Part shown: positions 8,239-18,255 of the stretch, piece after piece | Position numbering within the stretch: position 1 is the stretch's first letter | Layout of the letters: every line of letters starts with the position of its first letter | Source: a bacterium | Lineage (GTDB): Bacteria; Cyanobacteriota; Vampirovibrionia; Gastranaerophilales; Gastranaerophilaceae | DNA: 64,000 bases | Assembly (NCBI GenBank): GCA_024408855.1 | Contig: JAKSUQ010000001.1 | Coordinates: 1-64,000 of the forward strand | Reading direction: 5' to 3' | Translations under genes and position numbers: made by a program | The notes under the pieces: model-generated | Databases searched by the model: none | What the model saw: only the letters and a program-made list of their open reading frames with translations | Told to the model about the DNA's origin: nothing

Positions 8239-9687
8239 TTAGCTTTCAAGCATCTTTCTTACAAGTTCATTAACTGTTTTTGGATTAGCTCTGCCCTTAG
8301 TTTCTTTCATAACTTGTCCAACAAAGAATCCAAGCAAGTTTGTCTTACCGTTTTTGTATGATTCAATTTCAGCAGGATGTGAATTTACAACCTTTTCGAC
8401 AATTTCTTTGATTGCACCCTCGTCTGATATTTGACTTAAACCCTTTTTTTCAACAATTTCAGAGGCTTTTTCACCATTTGAAATCATATTCTCAATGAGT
8501 ATTTGTTTCCCGATATTGTTTGAAATCACACCTTTTTCGATTAAGTTTATCAATTCAACCAAGTTCTCAGGTGTTAATTTTGTTTCATTAATTTCAATTT
8601 TGTTTTCTTTTAGGTAAGCGGCTATTTCACCCATGATAAAGTTAACTGCTGTTTTTGGATTTCCGCCAAGTTCAAGAACTTTATCGAAAAATAAGGCTAA
8701 CGGCATTTGTTCAACAATAACGCTTGCATCATACTCATTCAGCCCTAATCCTTGATATCTTTGACGTTTAGCTTCAGGTAGCTCCGGCATGGTCTTTCGA
8801 ATATCTTCAACCCATTCTCTTGAAATTTCAAGCGGCATTAAATCAGGTTCAGGGAAATACCTGTAATCGTGGGCATCTTCTTTCCCTCTCATAGAACGAG
8901 TTTCTCTAAGACTATCATCCCATAACCTTGTTTCTTGAACAACTTTACCGCCTTCTTCAACAATTTCAATCTGGCGATCAATTTCGTATTCAATGGCTCT
9001 TTGTAAAGCTGAGAAACTGTTTACATTCTTTATTTCAGCTCTTGTACCAAATTCTTTTGAACCCTTAGGCATAATCGAAATATTAGCATCACATCTCATA
9101 GAACCTTCTTCAAGGTTGCCGTCACAAACACCTAAGTATCTGACAATATTTCGTAATTCTTCCATATAATTACGTGCTTCTTCTGAGGATCTCATATCAG
9201 GTTCGGATACTATTTCTAACAACGGAGTGCCGGCACGATTAAGGTCGACAAGTGAATATGTTGAACCGTTAATACCGGCTGCACCGGCGTGAACTAACTT
9301 TCCTGCATCTTCTTCCAAGTGAGCCCTCGTAATACCGATTCTTTTTCCCCTTACATTGAGCCATCCGTTTATACAAATAGGTTCGTCGTATTGAGAAATT
9401 TGATATCCTTTTGGTAAATCCGGATAAAAATATTGTTTTCTGTCGAATTTACATCTTGCAGGAATTTCACAATTTAGTGCCAAGCCAAGTAAGATACCCA
9501 TATTAACACATTCTTTGTTTAAAACAGGTAAAACTCCGGGCATGCCAAGCGTTATCGTACTTATTTGTGTATTTTGTTCATTCCCGAACTCTGTGCTGTC
9601 AGGAGCAAATATCTTTGATTTTGTTTTTAATTGTGCATGAACTTCCAATCCTATAACGACTTCGTATTTTTCTCTCAAATTTTCCAT
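8239..9687 (-). CDS. gatB: aspartyl/glutamyl-tRNA(Asn/Gln) amidotransferase subunit B
   Basis: This 482-residue GatB activates and amidates mischarged Glu-tRNA(Gln) or Asp-tRNA(Asn) within GatCAB. Diagnostic stretches are the N-terminal YEVVIGLEVHAQLKTKSK, CDGNLEEGSMRCDANIS, KNVNSFSALQRAIEYEI and the C-terminal YqeY-like tail ending GRANPKTVNELVRKML. Length is normal for the family. GAGGA is 7 nt before ATG. gatA and gatC are not adjacent, so this lineage keeps the subunits apart. Confidence 0.97.
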   Translation of the reverse strand: MENLREKYEVVIGLEVHAQLKTKSKIFAPDSTEFGNEQNTQISTITLGMPGVLPVLNKECVNMGILLGLALNCEIPARCKFDRKQYFYPDLPKGYQISQYDEPICINGWLNVRGKRIGITRAHLEEDAGKLVHAGAAGINGSTYSLVDLNRAGTPLLEIVSEPDMRSSEEARNYMEELRNIVRYLGVCDGNLEEGSMRCDANISIMPKGSKEFGTRAEIKNVNSFSALQRAIEYEIDRQIEIVEEGGKVVQETRLWDDSLRETRSMRGKEDAHDYRYFPEPDLMPLEISREWVEDIRKTMPELPEAKRQRYQGLGLNEYDASVIVEQMPLALFFDKVLELGGNPKTAVNFIMGEIAAYLKENKIEINETKLTPENLVELINLIEKGVISNNIGKQILIENMISNGEKASEIVEKKGLSQISDEGAIKEIVEKVVNSHPAEIESYKNGKTNLLGFFVGQVMKETKGRANPKTVNELVRKMLES

Positions 9688-9788
9688 ATCTAATCCTCAT
9701 TAACGGTACATACCAACTTATCATAATACTAACACAAACATGGAAACTTGTAGATTAAAATAATTGTGAAAAAATAAAAATACGTAAC

Positions 9789-11312
9789 TTATGCTTCAAC
9801 TTCTCGGTGATTTTCGTAATCGTAAACTCCAGGAAATGCATCAACACCTGTTGTTTTCCGTGTTACCCAGTATTGGAATTTAGGAATAAGTGTTGATAAG
9901 AATAATGCGGCGACTCCAAATCCTGCTACAAAGTTTAATCCGCTTGCAATGTAGTTATTACGTTTTACCGATTTTAACAATTCGGATGTAATCTTGCCGT
10001 CTTTTGATTTTTTGCAAAGAAGTTCAACATATTCTTCCATATGTTTCTTATAATTATAAAGTTTTTTATTGGAAACATATTTGTACTTATTACTGCTTGC
10101 TCCGTCTGTAAATTTGTTAAATGCTTCAGACAGAAATTCAGGATTATTGATTTCAGATGTATTTATTGTATCAATAATTTGTTGTTTTGTTATAACAGCT
10201 TCCCCAAGTCTTTCAGGTTGCAATTTTGCCATTTTTTCAAGTCTGGTTATTAAGTCGTTATCTTTGATTACTTTTTTCAATTCGCTAATTTTTACAACTT
10301 GTAACGGTTCAACAGGTTTTTTGCGAACTTTGTTCAATAGTTTGTTTATACCGGAAAGTTTTCCTGTTTCAAACGTTATACCTTCCGGCAGTTTAATTTC
10401 ATTTTCAGGTTTTCCTAAGAAGCCTTTTTTAAATTCTTCAATCGACATGCTGTTATTGTGTTTTGAAATGTATTTTTCGAGTCGGTCTTGAAGTACTTGT
10501 GCATCATCAGGGCTGAGTCTGTTAACGTTACCGGTTTCTATATAATTGAGAATATTACGTACATGTCCTTGAGCCCACATGTAGAAGTAAATAGAACCAA
10601 TATCGCGAATTGCAATTTCGCGACGTTCTTCTTTTTTTCGTGCATTTAACATTCTTCCGCCGGCACAACCGATATCAGTAGATAGCAATTTACCGGTATT
10701 TGTATTTTCAATAGCATTTGTAAACCAATTAAGTCCGGCAAATCCGGCACCTTTAAAGGACGGAACGGCAGAATTTGTTTCCTGTTCTATGTTATTTGCT
10801 GCTATAATGTTTTGGTTATTCTTTTCTTCTTCAAATCTCTTGTGGCGGACTTTGTTTGTGAGGGCATGGTTTACCTTAGGTACTAACCATCCGATTATTA
10901 AATTTCCCAAAAGTACACTGGTTACTACTTTTGCACCTTTCATTAATGCAACTTGTTTTGCAGTATATTTCTTAGCACAGCCGTCTTTTATAAAATTGTC
11001 AAACGGTGTTCTTAAAAGCTTATCTGTACCGACATCAAATTCTATTCCGGGTTGTTTAAGGATTTTACCTAAAATTTTATCACCCAAATAATTAAAGAAT
11101 TTAACAGCAAATAACCAGACAATGGATCCCATGCTTTCTTCTATAAGTCTTTCTCTGGCTTCGTCTTGACCGCCTCTCTTATATGCCTGAATAGTTCTGC
11201 CTCCGACAACCGTTACTTCTAACGCAATAATTGGTGCTAATGCGTCAGTTTTAGTCATCTTAGATATGAAGCGAGAAAAGTTTTCGCCTCCATTTCCCGG
11301 AATTCTGGTCAT
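9789..11312 (-). CDS. hypothetical membrane-associated protein, lineage-type
   Basis: I do not recognise this 507-residue protein as a named family. It has two likely membrane segments, near residues 130-152 (VVTSVLLGNLIIGWLVP) and 450-475 (GLNFVAGFGVAALFLSTLIP). Between them lies a long, mostly hydrophilic helical region. The N terminus contains a hydrophobic stretch (ALAPIIALEVTVVGG) but no clear signal peptide. It ends with an acidic tail. The start ATG is preceded by AAGGA at 11 nt. It is divergent from rplS and lies upstream of gatB with a 101-bp gap. Confidence 0.6.
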   Translation of the reverse strand: MTRIPGNGGENFSRFISKMTKTDALAPIIALEVTVVGGRTIQAYKRGGQDEARERLIEESMGSIVWLFAVKFFNYLGDKILGKILKQPGIEFDVGTDKLLRTPFDNFIKDGCAKKYTAKQVALMKGAKVVTSVLLGNLIIGWLVPKVNHALTNKVRHKRFEEEKNNQNIIAANNIEQETNSAVPSFKGAGFAGLNWFTNAIENTNTGKLLSTDIGCAGGRMLNARKKEERREIAIRDIGSIYFYMWAQGHVRNILNYIETGNVNRLSPDDAQVLQDRLEKYISKHNNSMSIEEFKKGFLGKPENEIKLPEGITFETGKLSGINKLLNKVRKKPVEPLQVVKISELKKVIKDNDLITRLEKMAKLQPERLGEAVITKQQIIDTINTSEINNPEFLSEAFNKFTDGASSNKYKYVSNKKLYNYKKHMEEYVELLCKKSKDGKITSELLKSVKRNNYIASGLNFVAGFGVAALFLSTLIPKFQYWVTRKTTGVDAFPGVYDYENHREVEA

Positions 11313-11513
11313 TAATTGTGGTTTCCTTATCTTTCGGCTACGAATTTAAAACCTGTAAATATTCACATTTGCATATATTACATTAAATGTTTACAAAAGT
11401 AAAAAAAAGTTTACAATTCTAAGCATTTTTTAATTTCTACTTGCTTTTAGTTTTTTTTTCAAATATGATTAAGTCTAAATGTACACAATAGTCAAAGTAT
11501 AAGGAATAGCAAA

Positions 11514-11867
11514 ATGAATCCTATTATTAAGAATTTAGAAGCAGAATACACTACAAGAGAATTGCCGGAAATAAATCCCGGTGATACTGTAAAGGTATTT
11601 TGTAAAATCGTTGAAGGTAACAAAGAAAGAATACAGGCATACGAAGGTGCTGTAATAGCTGAACATGGTTCAGGTATCAATAAAACAATAACAGTACGTA
11701 AAGTGTTCCAAGGTGTTGGTGTAGAAAGAGTATTTTTGGTATACTCTCCGAGAATTGAGAAAATTCAAGTATTGCGCAAAGGTGATGTTAAGCGTGCAAA
11801 ACTTTACTATTTAAGAGAACGTTCCGGCAAAGCAACTCGTATTAAGGAAAAAATTGAAAAAAGATAA
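11514..11867 (+). CDS. rplS: 50S ribosomal protein L19
   Basis: This 117-residue protein is L19, which sits at the interface between the large and small ribosomal subunits. Diagnostic sequence is [47 protein letters not shown] and the C-terminal KAKLYYLRE-type segment. AAGGAA precedes the ATG by 7 nt. The usual partners rpsP-rimM-trmD are not upstream. The ribosome-assembly GTPase gene overlaps its end, giving a two-gene ribosome operon. Confidence 0.97.
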   Translation: MNPIIKNLEAEYTTRELPEINPGDTVKVFCKIVEGNKERIQAYEGAVIAEHGSGINKTITVRKVFQGVGVERVFLVYSPRIEKIQVLRKGDVKRAKLYYLRERSGKATRIKEKIEKR

Positions 11868-12705
11868 ATTGCATATACACTGGTATCCCGGTCATATAGC
11901 GAAAGCTGAACGTCAATTAAAAGAACAATTAGGTCTTGTTGATGTTGTGATTGAGGTAAGAGATGCAAGGTTACCTTTGAGTAGTGGTTATACAAACATA
12001 AAGAAGCTGTTGGGTGATAAACCAAGGCTTCTTTTATTGAATAAATCAGATTTGGCGGACAAAAGCATCCTGAAAGACTGGTGTGAATATTTGGAAAAAA
12101 TCACTGACTGCCCTGTAATTATTTCCGAGGCAAAAGGCTCGAGGGATTTGTCCGAAGTCATAAAGATTTCGGTTGAATTAGCGGAACCTAAAATTCAAAT
12201 ACTCATTGCAAAAGGTCTGTTAAGGCGACCGGCAAGAGTTATGGTCGTAGGCATGCCAAATGTTGGTAAATCCAGCATTATTAATAAATTAACAAAGTCT
12301 TCAAAAACAAAAATTGGTGCAAAAGCAGGAGTTACACGGCAACAGCAATGGGTGAGAATAAATCCGAAATTAGACTTGTTAGATACTCCCGGAATCATTC
12401 CGACAAGACAAGATGATCAACTCCAAGCAACAAAATTAGCATTTGTAAGTTCTGTATCTGAAAATGCCTATTCATCTGAGCCTGTTGCACAAGCATTGCT
12501 TGATATACTTGGAGAAAAATATCATTCGTCAGTATCGGAATACTATAAAGTTGAGCATTTAACACTAAGTGACATAGCGATAAGTCGGAATTGGATATTA
12601 AAAGGCGGATCTCCTGATACGGAACGAACTTCAAAATATATTTTGAAAGATTATCGTGAAGGCAGGATTGGGTTGTTTGTATTAGACGACTTGCCAGATT
12701 TTTAA
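11854..12705 (+). CDS. rbgA: ribosome biogenesis GTPase RbgA/YlqF
   Basis: This circularly permuted GTPase (283 residues) acts late in 50S subunit assembly. The G motifs appear in permuted order: G4 NKSD (residues 63-66), then G1 GMPNVGKSS (133-141), then G3 DTPG (177-180). The N-terminal [14 protein letters not shown] is typical of YlqF. The start is TTG inside the end of rplS, with AAGGA 5 nt upstream, so the two are coupled. The stop overlaps that of the convergent radical SAM gene. Confidence 0.94.
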   Translation: MKKDKLHIHWYPGHIAKAERQLKEQLGLVDVVIEVRDARLPLSSGYTNIKKLLGDKPRLLLLNKSDLADKSILKDWCEYLEKITDCPVIISEAKGSRDLSEVIKISVELAEPKIQILIAKGLLRRPARVMVVGMPNVGKSSIINKLTKSSKTKIGAKAGVTRQQQWVRINPKLDLLDTPGIIPTRQDDQLQATKLAFVSSVSENAYSSEPVAQALLDILGEKYHSSVSEYYKVEHLTLSDIAISRNWILKGGSPDTERTSKYILKDYREGRIGLFVLDDLPDF

Positions 12706-14207
12706 GATAATTGAATTAACTTTTTGTATGTATTTTCGAGTGTTTCAGTTTTAGGTGAACATTCGACAATGTCCCATGGCATGATTGGTGATGTTTTATT
12801 TAAAATCGCTTCAGTATTAATGTGGCAAGTTTTTAATGCACTTTTGTACGCAGAATTACGACCTCCCAATTTGTAAACTTCAATCATAAAATCCGATAAT
12901 TTTTCATTTCCGTTAGAAAGTATTGTTTGCCAATAATCCCACTTTGGACTTGAAAATTTTGTTTCAATTCCGATTTTAGCAAATTCTTTTTCCAAATATT
13001 TTTGTTTTTTCTCCAAAGATTTTGTATCTTCTCTTTTGCACCATTGAAAAGGAGTTTTAGGCTTTGGAACAAAAGTTGAAAACGAAAATGATATTTCAAA
13101 ACCCTTGTTGGACTTCTTTAATTCTTTTGCAAGCTCAATAAATGCTTCGATATCCTTATCTGTTTCTGTCGGAATCCCAATCATTGAGTATATTTTTAAA
13201 CCCTTTAAACCATTTTCTCTACAAATTGTAACGGCATCAAATATTTGTTTTTGGCTCAAATTTTTATTGATAACATTTCTCAATCTTTCTGTTGCGCTTT
13301 CAATTGCAATAGTAGAAGTTTTTTGTCCGCCTAAAACAAGGGTTTTTATTAATGTGGGTGTAATTGAATCAGTTCTCAGGGAGGAAATTCCAAATTCAAT
13401 ATTGTTGCCGGTATTAATTTTTTCTTTAAGATAAGTAATTATCTTTTCAAAATCAGGGTGAGCTGTAACTTGAGCACCAAGAAGTGCAATTTTGTTTGTA
13501 TGTTTTAGCCCAAAATCTATTGCTTTAATTATTTTGTCGTAGGGATAGTATCTAATGGGCATATTTAGATAAGAAGCTGTACAAAACGCACATCCGTTAC
13601 TGCAACCTCTTTCAATTTCGATAATAAAAGTGTTTTTAAAGTAACTTTCATCACTTAATATTGGGCTATAAATGACTTCAGAAAGATTTGCCGTATTTTT
13701 TTTAACTTTTTTTGATATATCCGGAACAAATACTCCGTCAATTTGTGAGAGTTCTTCAAGAGTCCTTGTTTTTGGAAGATTTTTAACAAGAATATTTAAA
13801 ACTTTTTCAAAAACATTTTCTCCGTCGCCAATTATCATAAAATCTAAAAGATTTATGTATGGAGCGGGGTTTGTTGTAATTACTGGGCCTCCTGCGAAAA
13901 TAAGAGGTTGATTTTCCGAACGCTCAGTCCTTTTGAAAGGTATTTTGTTAGAATCTAAGATTTTTAATATTCCGATAAAATCAAAATCAAAAGAAACTGA
14001 AAAAGCAACAGATTTAACATTGTTTGTCTTAAAAATCGGTTCGTCTGTGTTTGCGTCAGAAAGATTAATTCCGCTTGTGGTGTCTGCAATTTTGTATAAC
14101 CACATATAGCCCAACGACGATAATCCGAATTCCTTTTTTGCAGGATATGCCATAACAAAATTATAGTTATTATTATCCTTATTTCTTGTATATAAGTATT
14201 TTTCCAT
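12702..14207 (-). CDS. radical SAM protein with B12-binding-like N-terminal domain
   Basis: The 501-residue protein has an N-terminal cobalamin-binding-like Rossmann region (residues about 20-150, with FAGGPVITTNPAPY and DFMIIGDGE). The radical SAM core follows, with its cluster cysteines in RGCSNGCAFC (C202, C206, C209), and then a long C-terminal region. The GGPxxxxNP and GDGE motifs are those of the large B12/radical SAM group that includes methyltransferases. It resembles TIGR03936/YgiQ-like or tRNA- and lipid-modifying members, but the substrate cannot be inferred. GGAAA is 7 nt before ATG. Its 3' end overlaps convergent rbgA by 4 nt. Confidence 0.82.
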   Translation of the reverse strand: MEKYLYTRNKDNNNYNFVMAYPAKKEFGLSSLGYMWLYKIADTTSGINLSDANTDEPIFKTNNVKSVAFSVSFDFDFIGILKILDSNKIPFKRTERSENQPLIFAGGPVITTNPAPYINLLDFMIIGDGENVFEKVLNILVKNLPKTRTLEELSQIDGVFVPDISKKVKKNTANLSEVIYSPILSDESYFKNTFIIEIERGCSNGCAFCTASYLNMPIRYYPYDKIIKAIDFGLKHTNKIALLGAQVTAHPDFEKIITYLKEKINTGNNIEFGISSLRTDSITPTLIKTLVLGGQKTSTIAIESATERLRNVINKNLSQKQIFDAVTICRENGLKGLKIYSMIGIPTETDKDIEAFIELAKELKKSNKGFEISFSFSTFVPKPKTPFQWCKREDTKSLEKKQKYLEKEFAKIGIETKFSSPKWDYWQTILSNGNEKLSDFMIEVYKLGGRNSAYKSALKTCHINTEAILNKTSPIMPWDIVECSPKTETLENTYKKLIQLS

Positions 14208-14281
14208 AAGATATTTCCGATAAAAATCTTATCATAAAATTAACTGTACAGGTATGTATTCATTTTATTAAAAGGAAATGG

Positions 14282-14293
14282 TATTATATAATT
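14282..14293 (+). promoter_or_regulatory. candidate leaderless -10 element of the ABC ATPase gene
   Basis: TATTAT (14282-14287) ends 6 nt before the ATG at 14294, and there is no Shine-Dalgarno site within normal range; the nearest AAGGAA is 16 nt away. The 6-nt distance is the same as at aroC, ispG and the thioesterase gene. An overlapping TATAAT (14287-14292) would start transcription inside the gene. Confidence 0.4.
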
Positions 14294-15082
14294 ATGGCGA
14301 ATATTTTAGAACTTAAACATTTATCAGTTGAGTATCTTGGAATTAATAAATCCAAGTCAGATAAAATAATAGCGGTTAATGATGTTTCGTTGGAAATAAA
14401 AGAGGGAGAAATATATGCTTTGGCAGGTGAATCCGGTTGTGGAAAATCTACAATAGCAAAAAGTATCGTAAAATTAATTCTACCGGCAAAAGGCGATATT
14501 TTATTTTCAGGCGACTCAATATACAGACATGATAAAATTAAAAACAAATTGTATCCTTCAAATGTTCAGATGGTTTTTCAAAATCCATATTCTGCTCTGA
14601 ATCCAAAAATGAAGATAGCGGATATTTTGCGTGAACCTTTAGACGTAAATACTAAATTAACTGCAAAAGAAAAAGGGTTGAAAATTTCTGAGATTATTGA
14701 AGATGTCGGATTGAGAGAAAGTAGTTTAAAACTATATCCTCATGAATTTTCAGGTGGACAAAGACAACGTATTTCAATCGCAAGAGCATTAATTCTTGCT
14801 CCTAAACTTCTCATTGCGGACGAGCCTGTAAGTGCTTTAGATGCAAGTATTCAGGCTCAAATTTTGAACTTATTAAAAGATTTGAAACAAAAGCATTATT
14901 TAACAATACTTTTTATATCTCATGATATGAATGTTATAAGATATATTGCTGATCGAATAGGTATAATGTATCAAGGCAGATTGATAGAAGAAAATTATAC
15001 CGGTACTGTGTTTCGTTACCCAAAAGAAGAATATACAAAAATTTTGCTCAACTCTGTTCCGACATTAAGGTTGTCAAAATAA
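14294..15082 (+). CDS. peptide/nickel-type ABC transporter ATP-binding protein
   Basis: The 262-residue ATPase has Walker A GESGCGKST near residue 50, the signature SGGQRQR, Walker B LLIADEPVSALD and the H-loop SHDMNVIRYIADRI. The EPVSALD motif and the C-terminal FRYPKEEYTKILLNSVP stretch are those of the oligopeptide/nickel-binding DppF/OppF group. No permease, binding protein or second ATPase gene lies nearby, so it either serves components encoded elsewhere or is an orphan. The transcript may be leaderless. Confidence 0.85.
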   Translation: MANILELKHLSVEYLGINKSKSDKIIAVNDVSLEIKEGEIYALAGESGCGKSTIAKSIVKLILPAKGDILFSGDSIYRHDKIKNKLYPSNVQMVFQNPYSALNPKMKIADILREPLDVNTKLTAKEKGLKISEIIEDVGLRESSLKLYPHEFSGGQRQRISIARALILAPKLLIADEPVSALDASIQAQILNLLKDLKQKHYLTILFISHDMNVIRYIADRIGIMYQGRLIEENYTGTVFRYPKEEYTKILLNSVPTLRLSK

Positions 15083-15143
15083 ATGTGATAATTGCAAAAA
15101 CTCATGATTTATGATAAAATCATTAACAGAAAAAGAGGTCTGA

Positions 15144-15359
15144 ATGCAAGTTTCGGCGATATCAGTCAGTAGTGTAAATGTAAATAGTATTCCAAATAAC
15201 GGAAGCAAAGATTTAAATTTTAACGACAGTGTTTTTAAAAGTTTTGGTATTTCAAAGGCTGACGTAAGTTCTGATTTGGATATTTTCGATTGCATAAATA
15301 AGTGGAAATGTTTTTGCCATAAGCAGATAATTAAAAATAATACAGATTATATTGCATAG
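15144..15359 (+). CDS. small hypothetical protein upstream of ribF
   Basis: The 71-residue protein starts at ATG 15144 with AGAGG 5 nt upstream. The N-terminal half is serine- and asparagine-rich (MQVSAISVSSVNVNSI). The C-terminal half holds three cysteines (FDCINKWKCFC), which could bind a metal or form disulphides. There is no signal peptide. I do not recognise the family. It ends 4 nt before the ribF ATG and is probably co-transcribed with it. Confidence 0.5.
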   Translation: MQVSAISVSSVNVNSIPNNGSKDLNFNDSVFKSFGISKADVSSDLDIFDCINKWKCFCHKQIIKNNTDYIA

Positions 15360-15363
15360 TATT

Positions 15364-16245
15364 ATGAGAACTTCTCAAGACAATATTAAAAATTTATCAG
15401 GTATAACATTAATTTTAGGTTTCTTCGACGGGATTCATGTCGGACATAGAAAAGTTATATCATCAGCTGTTGAATATGCAAATAAATATAATACAAAAAC
15501 TCTGCTTTTAACTTTTACAAAATCTCCGGCAGAGTATTTTGGTAAAAATTTTGAGTATATATGTGACAGAGAAGTTAATTATGAGATTATACGGAATTTA
15601 GGAGTAAATTGTATTTGTGATTGTGAGTTCGATACTTTGGCGAAAACTTCTGCGGAGGAATATTTAAAACAAATATGCCATGAATATTCTCCAAGAGCGA
15701 TTTTTACCGGTTATAACTATACTTTTGGTGTGAATAAATCCGGCAATACAAAAATGCTTTTCGATTATGCAAAAAAATTGAATTATGAATATTATGAAAT
15801 TGAAAAAATTTTTTGTTGCAACAAAGAAGTTTCTTCAACAAATATAAAATTTTTTTTGAAATCAGGTGAAATTGAACAAGCAAACTTGATGCTAACAGAA
15901 CCATTTAAACTTAAATCAAAGGTTATAAAAGGAGAACAGCTTGGCAAAACTCTTGGTTTTCCGACGGCAAACATGCTTTATCCGAAAGATATTGTAAAAC
16001 TTCCGCATGGGGTCTATAAAACAAAAGTGTCAGGCATGCCTGCAGTATTAAATTGGGGGATAAAGCCAACTTTCGGAAACAATAATGAAATTCTTGAAGT
16101 ACATATTCTAAATTATACGGAAGATTTGTACGGGCAGGAATTGTGCGTTGAATTTGAAAAAAAACTTCGTGATGAATTGAAGTTTAATACTGTAAATGAT
16201 TTGAAATCTCAAATAAATAAGGATATTGAAGAATGCTTAAAGTAG
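15364..16245 (+). CDS. ribF: bifunctional riboflavin kinase/FAD synthetase
   Basis: RibF turns riboflavin into FMN and then FAD. The N-terminal FAD-synthetase domain shows GFFDGIHVGHRKVI with the HxGH nucleotidyltransferase motif. The C-terminal riboflavin kinase domain shows GKTLGFPTANM and ends in DLKSQINKDIE. I place the start at ATG 15364 (293 residues). A TTG at 15352 is possible and would overlap the preceding small gene. Neither has a clear ribosome site. The 3' end overlaps the next gene by 13 nt. Confidence 0.92.
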   Translation: MRTSQDNIKNLSGITLILGFFDGIHVGHRKVISSAVEYANKYNTKTLLLTFTKSPAEYFGKNFEYICDREVNYEIIRNLGVNCICDCEFDTLAKTSAEEYLKQICHEYSPRAIFTGYNYTFGVNKSGNTKMLFDYAKKLNYEYYEIEKIFCCNKEVSSTNIKFFLKSGEIEQANLMLTEPFKLKSKVIKGEQLGKTLGFPTANMLYPKDIVKLPHGVYKTKVSGMPAVLNWGIKPTFGNNNEILEVHILNYTEDLYGQELCVEFEKKLRDELKFNTVNDLKSQINKDIEECLK

Positions 16246-17192
16246 TTATTATCGGATACGGTGAAATGTTTACAAATTTGATAGCGGCAACAATGGATGC
16301 GGAATGTAAAATTGTCGGCATATTAAGACGTGAAACCATTGAAGGAAAACCTTTTAAAAAGTTTATGAATGATATTTTTAATCCGTCAGTTGAATATAAC
16401 TATATTAAGAGTTATAAGTTGCCGGAAATAAACGGAGTTTCAAGTGTTAATTCCGAAAAATTCAGAAAAAAATTACTAAAACTCAATCCGGACATTATTT
16501 TAGTAGGTTCTTGGGGGGAAAAGATTGAGAAAGCAACATATGATATACCTAAAATTGCAACAATTAACGCTCATCCGTCATTACTTCCAAAATACAGGGG
16601 GCCAAATCCGTATTTTTGGACAATTAACAATATGGAAAAAGAATCGGGGGTAACGTTACATATAGTGGATGAGGGGTATGATACCGGTGCAATACTTGCT
16701 CAAGAAATTGTAAAAATCAATGATGATGATACCGGAGAAAGTCTTAAAAAACGTACTGTACTTGCAGCAAGAGGTTTGACGAGAGAACTCCTAAATTCTT
16801 TAAAAGAGGATATGATTATTCCTTTACAACAAAACAATGAAAAATCATCCTATTATTCTTACCCTAATCAACTTGAATTGAATTTTAATAATTCTGCAGA
16901 ACAAAATTATGCCAAAATGAGAGCAATTTATCCTTGGGGAAATGTATATTTTATGCATAATAATACTTTGTTAGTCCCGTCTTGCAAGTCAACAATAATT
17001 GAAGAAAACACAACTGAATATACCAAAAGTGGTACTATAACTGAATGTGATGCAGATAATAAAATGATTTCGATTCTTTGCGGAGATGACAAAGTTTTAA
17101 AAATGCAGGATGTTATTTTGTATAACTACTTTGATAAACCTTTTACAAAAAATTACATTAATCTTGAATTAAAAAAAGGTGAAATTATATAA
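16233..17192 (+). CDS. formyltransferase-family protein, methionyl-tRNA formyltransferase-like
   Basis: This 319-residue protein has the formyltransferase core with the catalytic Asn-His-Asp: NAHPSLLPKYRG holds Asn and His, and VDEGYDTGAIL the Asp. A C-terminal domain follows (from about residue 205, YPNQLELNF...) like the one that grips the tRNA acceptor arm. It is therefore probably Fmt, which formylates Met-tRNA(fMet) with 10-formyl-THF. The residues after the motif (PNPYFWTINN) differ from the usual AAPIQxAI, so a formyltransferase for a sugar or another substrate remains possible. It starts within the end of ribF and faces the convergent aroB, overlapping it by 8 nt. Confidence 0.75.
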   Translation: MLKVVIIGYGEMFTNLIAATMDAECKIVGILRRETIEGKPFKKFMNDIFNPSVEYNYIKSYKLPEINGVSSVNSEKFRKKLLKLNPDIILVGSWGEKIEKATYDIPKIATINAHPSLLPKYRGPNPYFWTINNMEKESGVTLHIVDEGYDTGAILAQEIVKINDDDTGESLKKRTVLAARGLTRELLNSLKEDMIIPLQQNNEKSSYYSYPNQLELNFNNSAEQNYAKMRAIYPWGNVYFMHNNTLLVPSCKSTIIEENTTEYTKSGTITECDADNKMISILCGDDKVLKMQDVILYNYFDKPFTKNYINLELKKGEII

Positions 17193-18255
17193 ATTCAGCA
17201 AGTTCTGTTTGTGTAAATTCAATTTCTTGCACGGTTTTTTTGCCATTTGGAAGTATAAATATAATTTTATCATGTTGGGCTTTTTTGTCATTTTGCATAA
17301 TTGCAAGTAATTTTTGCTTGTTATATTTGTTCAAATTTAAACTTGCAAACCCGTATTTTTCTAACAAATCTACTGCCATTCTGTAATAAGAATATTTTAT
17401 TAGTTCTTTTTCATAAGCAAGTTTGAGAGCAAAATATAAGCCATATACAACAGCTTCTCCGTGAGTAAATTTTTTATAATTTGTTATTGTTTCAAGAGCG
17501 TGAGCCAATGTATGCCCTAAGTTGAGAATTTTTCTCAATGACACTTCTTTTTCATCAGCGTTAACAACTGCAATCTTTAATTTAAGGCAGTATTCAATTA
17601 TTCTTACCAATGAAATAGAGTCAAATTCATAAACCTTATCACAGCATAATGCCAAGTATTCAAACAGAAATACATGAAAATCTGATGTACAACTGTTTTC
17701 AATGAATGCGTATTTAATTATTTCGCCCAAACCTGAACGGAATTGTCGTTTATCCAAAGTTTTGAGAAAATTTATGTTTATAAAAACAGCTTTAGGTTGA
17801 TAAAAGGAACCTAAAATATTTTTTGCGTAATCCATATTAATGGCTGTTTTTCCTCCGACTGACGAGTCAACTGCTGATAAAAGAGTCGTTGGCACTTGAA
17901 TATAATCAATTCCTCTCATGTATGTAGAAGCTGCAAAGCCGGTAATATCGCCAACTACTCCGCCACCTATTGCAATAAAGACATCTTTTCTCGTAAAACC
18001 TCTTTGGGATGCAAGTTCAATGATTTTTAAATAATTTTTATAATTTTTTTCTTTTTCTCCGTCTTTTAAAATAAAAATTTCACTATTATTAAGGAATAGA
18101 GCTTTTGAATATAATTTATAAACTTTGCTTGAAACTACAAATAATCTTTTTTGATTATTTGTATAATCCATTATATCTTTTATAAATGAATAAAAATTAT
18201 CGTCTGAAATTGTAATGTCGTAATTTTTGATATCAACATGCAAAATTTGCTTCAT
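17185..18255 (-). CDS. aroB: 3-dehydroquinate synthase
   Basis: AroB makes 3-dehydroquinate from DAHP in the shikimate pathway, using NAD and a divalent metal. The family landmarks are GGGVVGDITGF, VPTTLLSAVDSSVGGK, GLGEIIKYAF and NLGHTLAHALE; the last supplies metal-binding histidine. At 356 residues it is of normal length. It is the last gene of an aroC-aroK-aroB operon and begins 23 nt inside aroK. Confidence 0.96.
   Translation of the reverse strand: MKQILHVDIKNYDITISDDNFYSFIKDIMDYTNNQKRLFVVSSKVYKLYSKALFLNNSEIFILKDGEKEKNYKNYLKIIELASQRGFTRKDVFIAIGGGVVGDITGFAASTYMRGIDYIQVPTTLLSAVDSSVGGKTAINMDYAKNILGSFYQPKAVFININFLKTLDKRQFRSGLGEIIKYAFIENSCTSDFHVFLFEYLALCCDKVYEFDSISLVRIIEYCLKLKIAVVNADEKEVSLRKILNLGHTLAHALETITNYKKFTHGEAVVYGLYFALKLAYEKELIKYSYYRMAVDLLEKYGFASLNLNKYNKQKLLAIMQNDKKAQHDKIIFILPNGKKTVQEIEFTQTELAEFI

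Noticed and set aside
10069-10491. 140-codon plus-strand open frame
   Set aside because: It is antisense to the intact 507-residue minus-strand gene and has no ribosome site.
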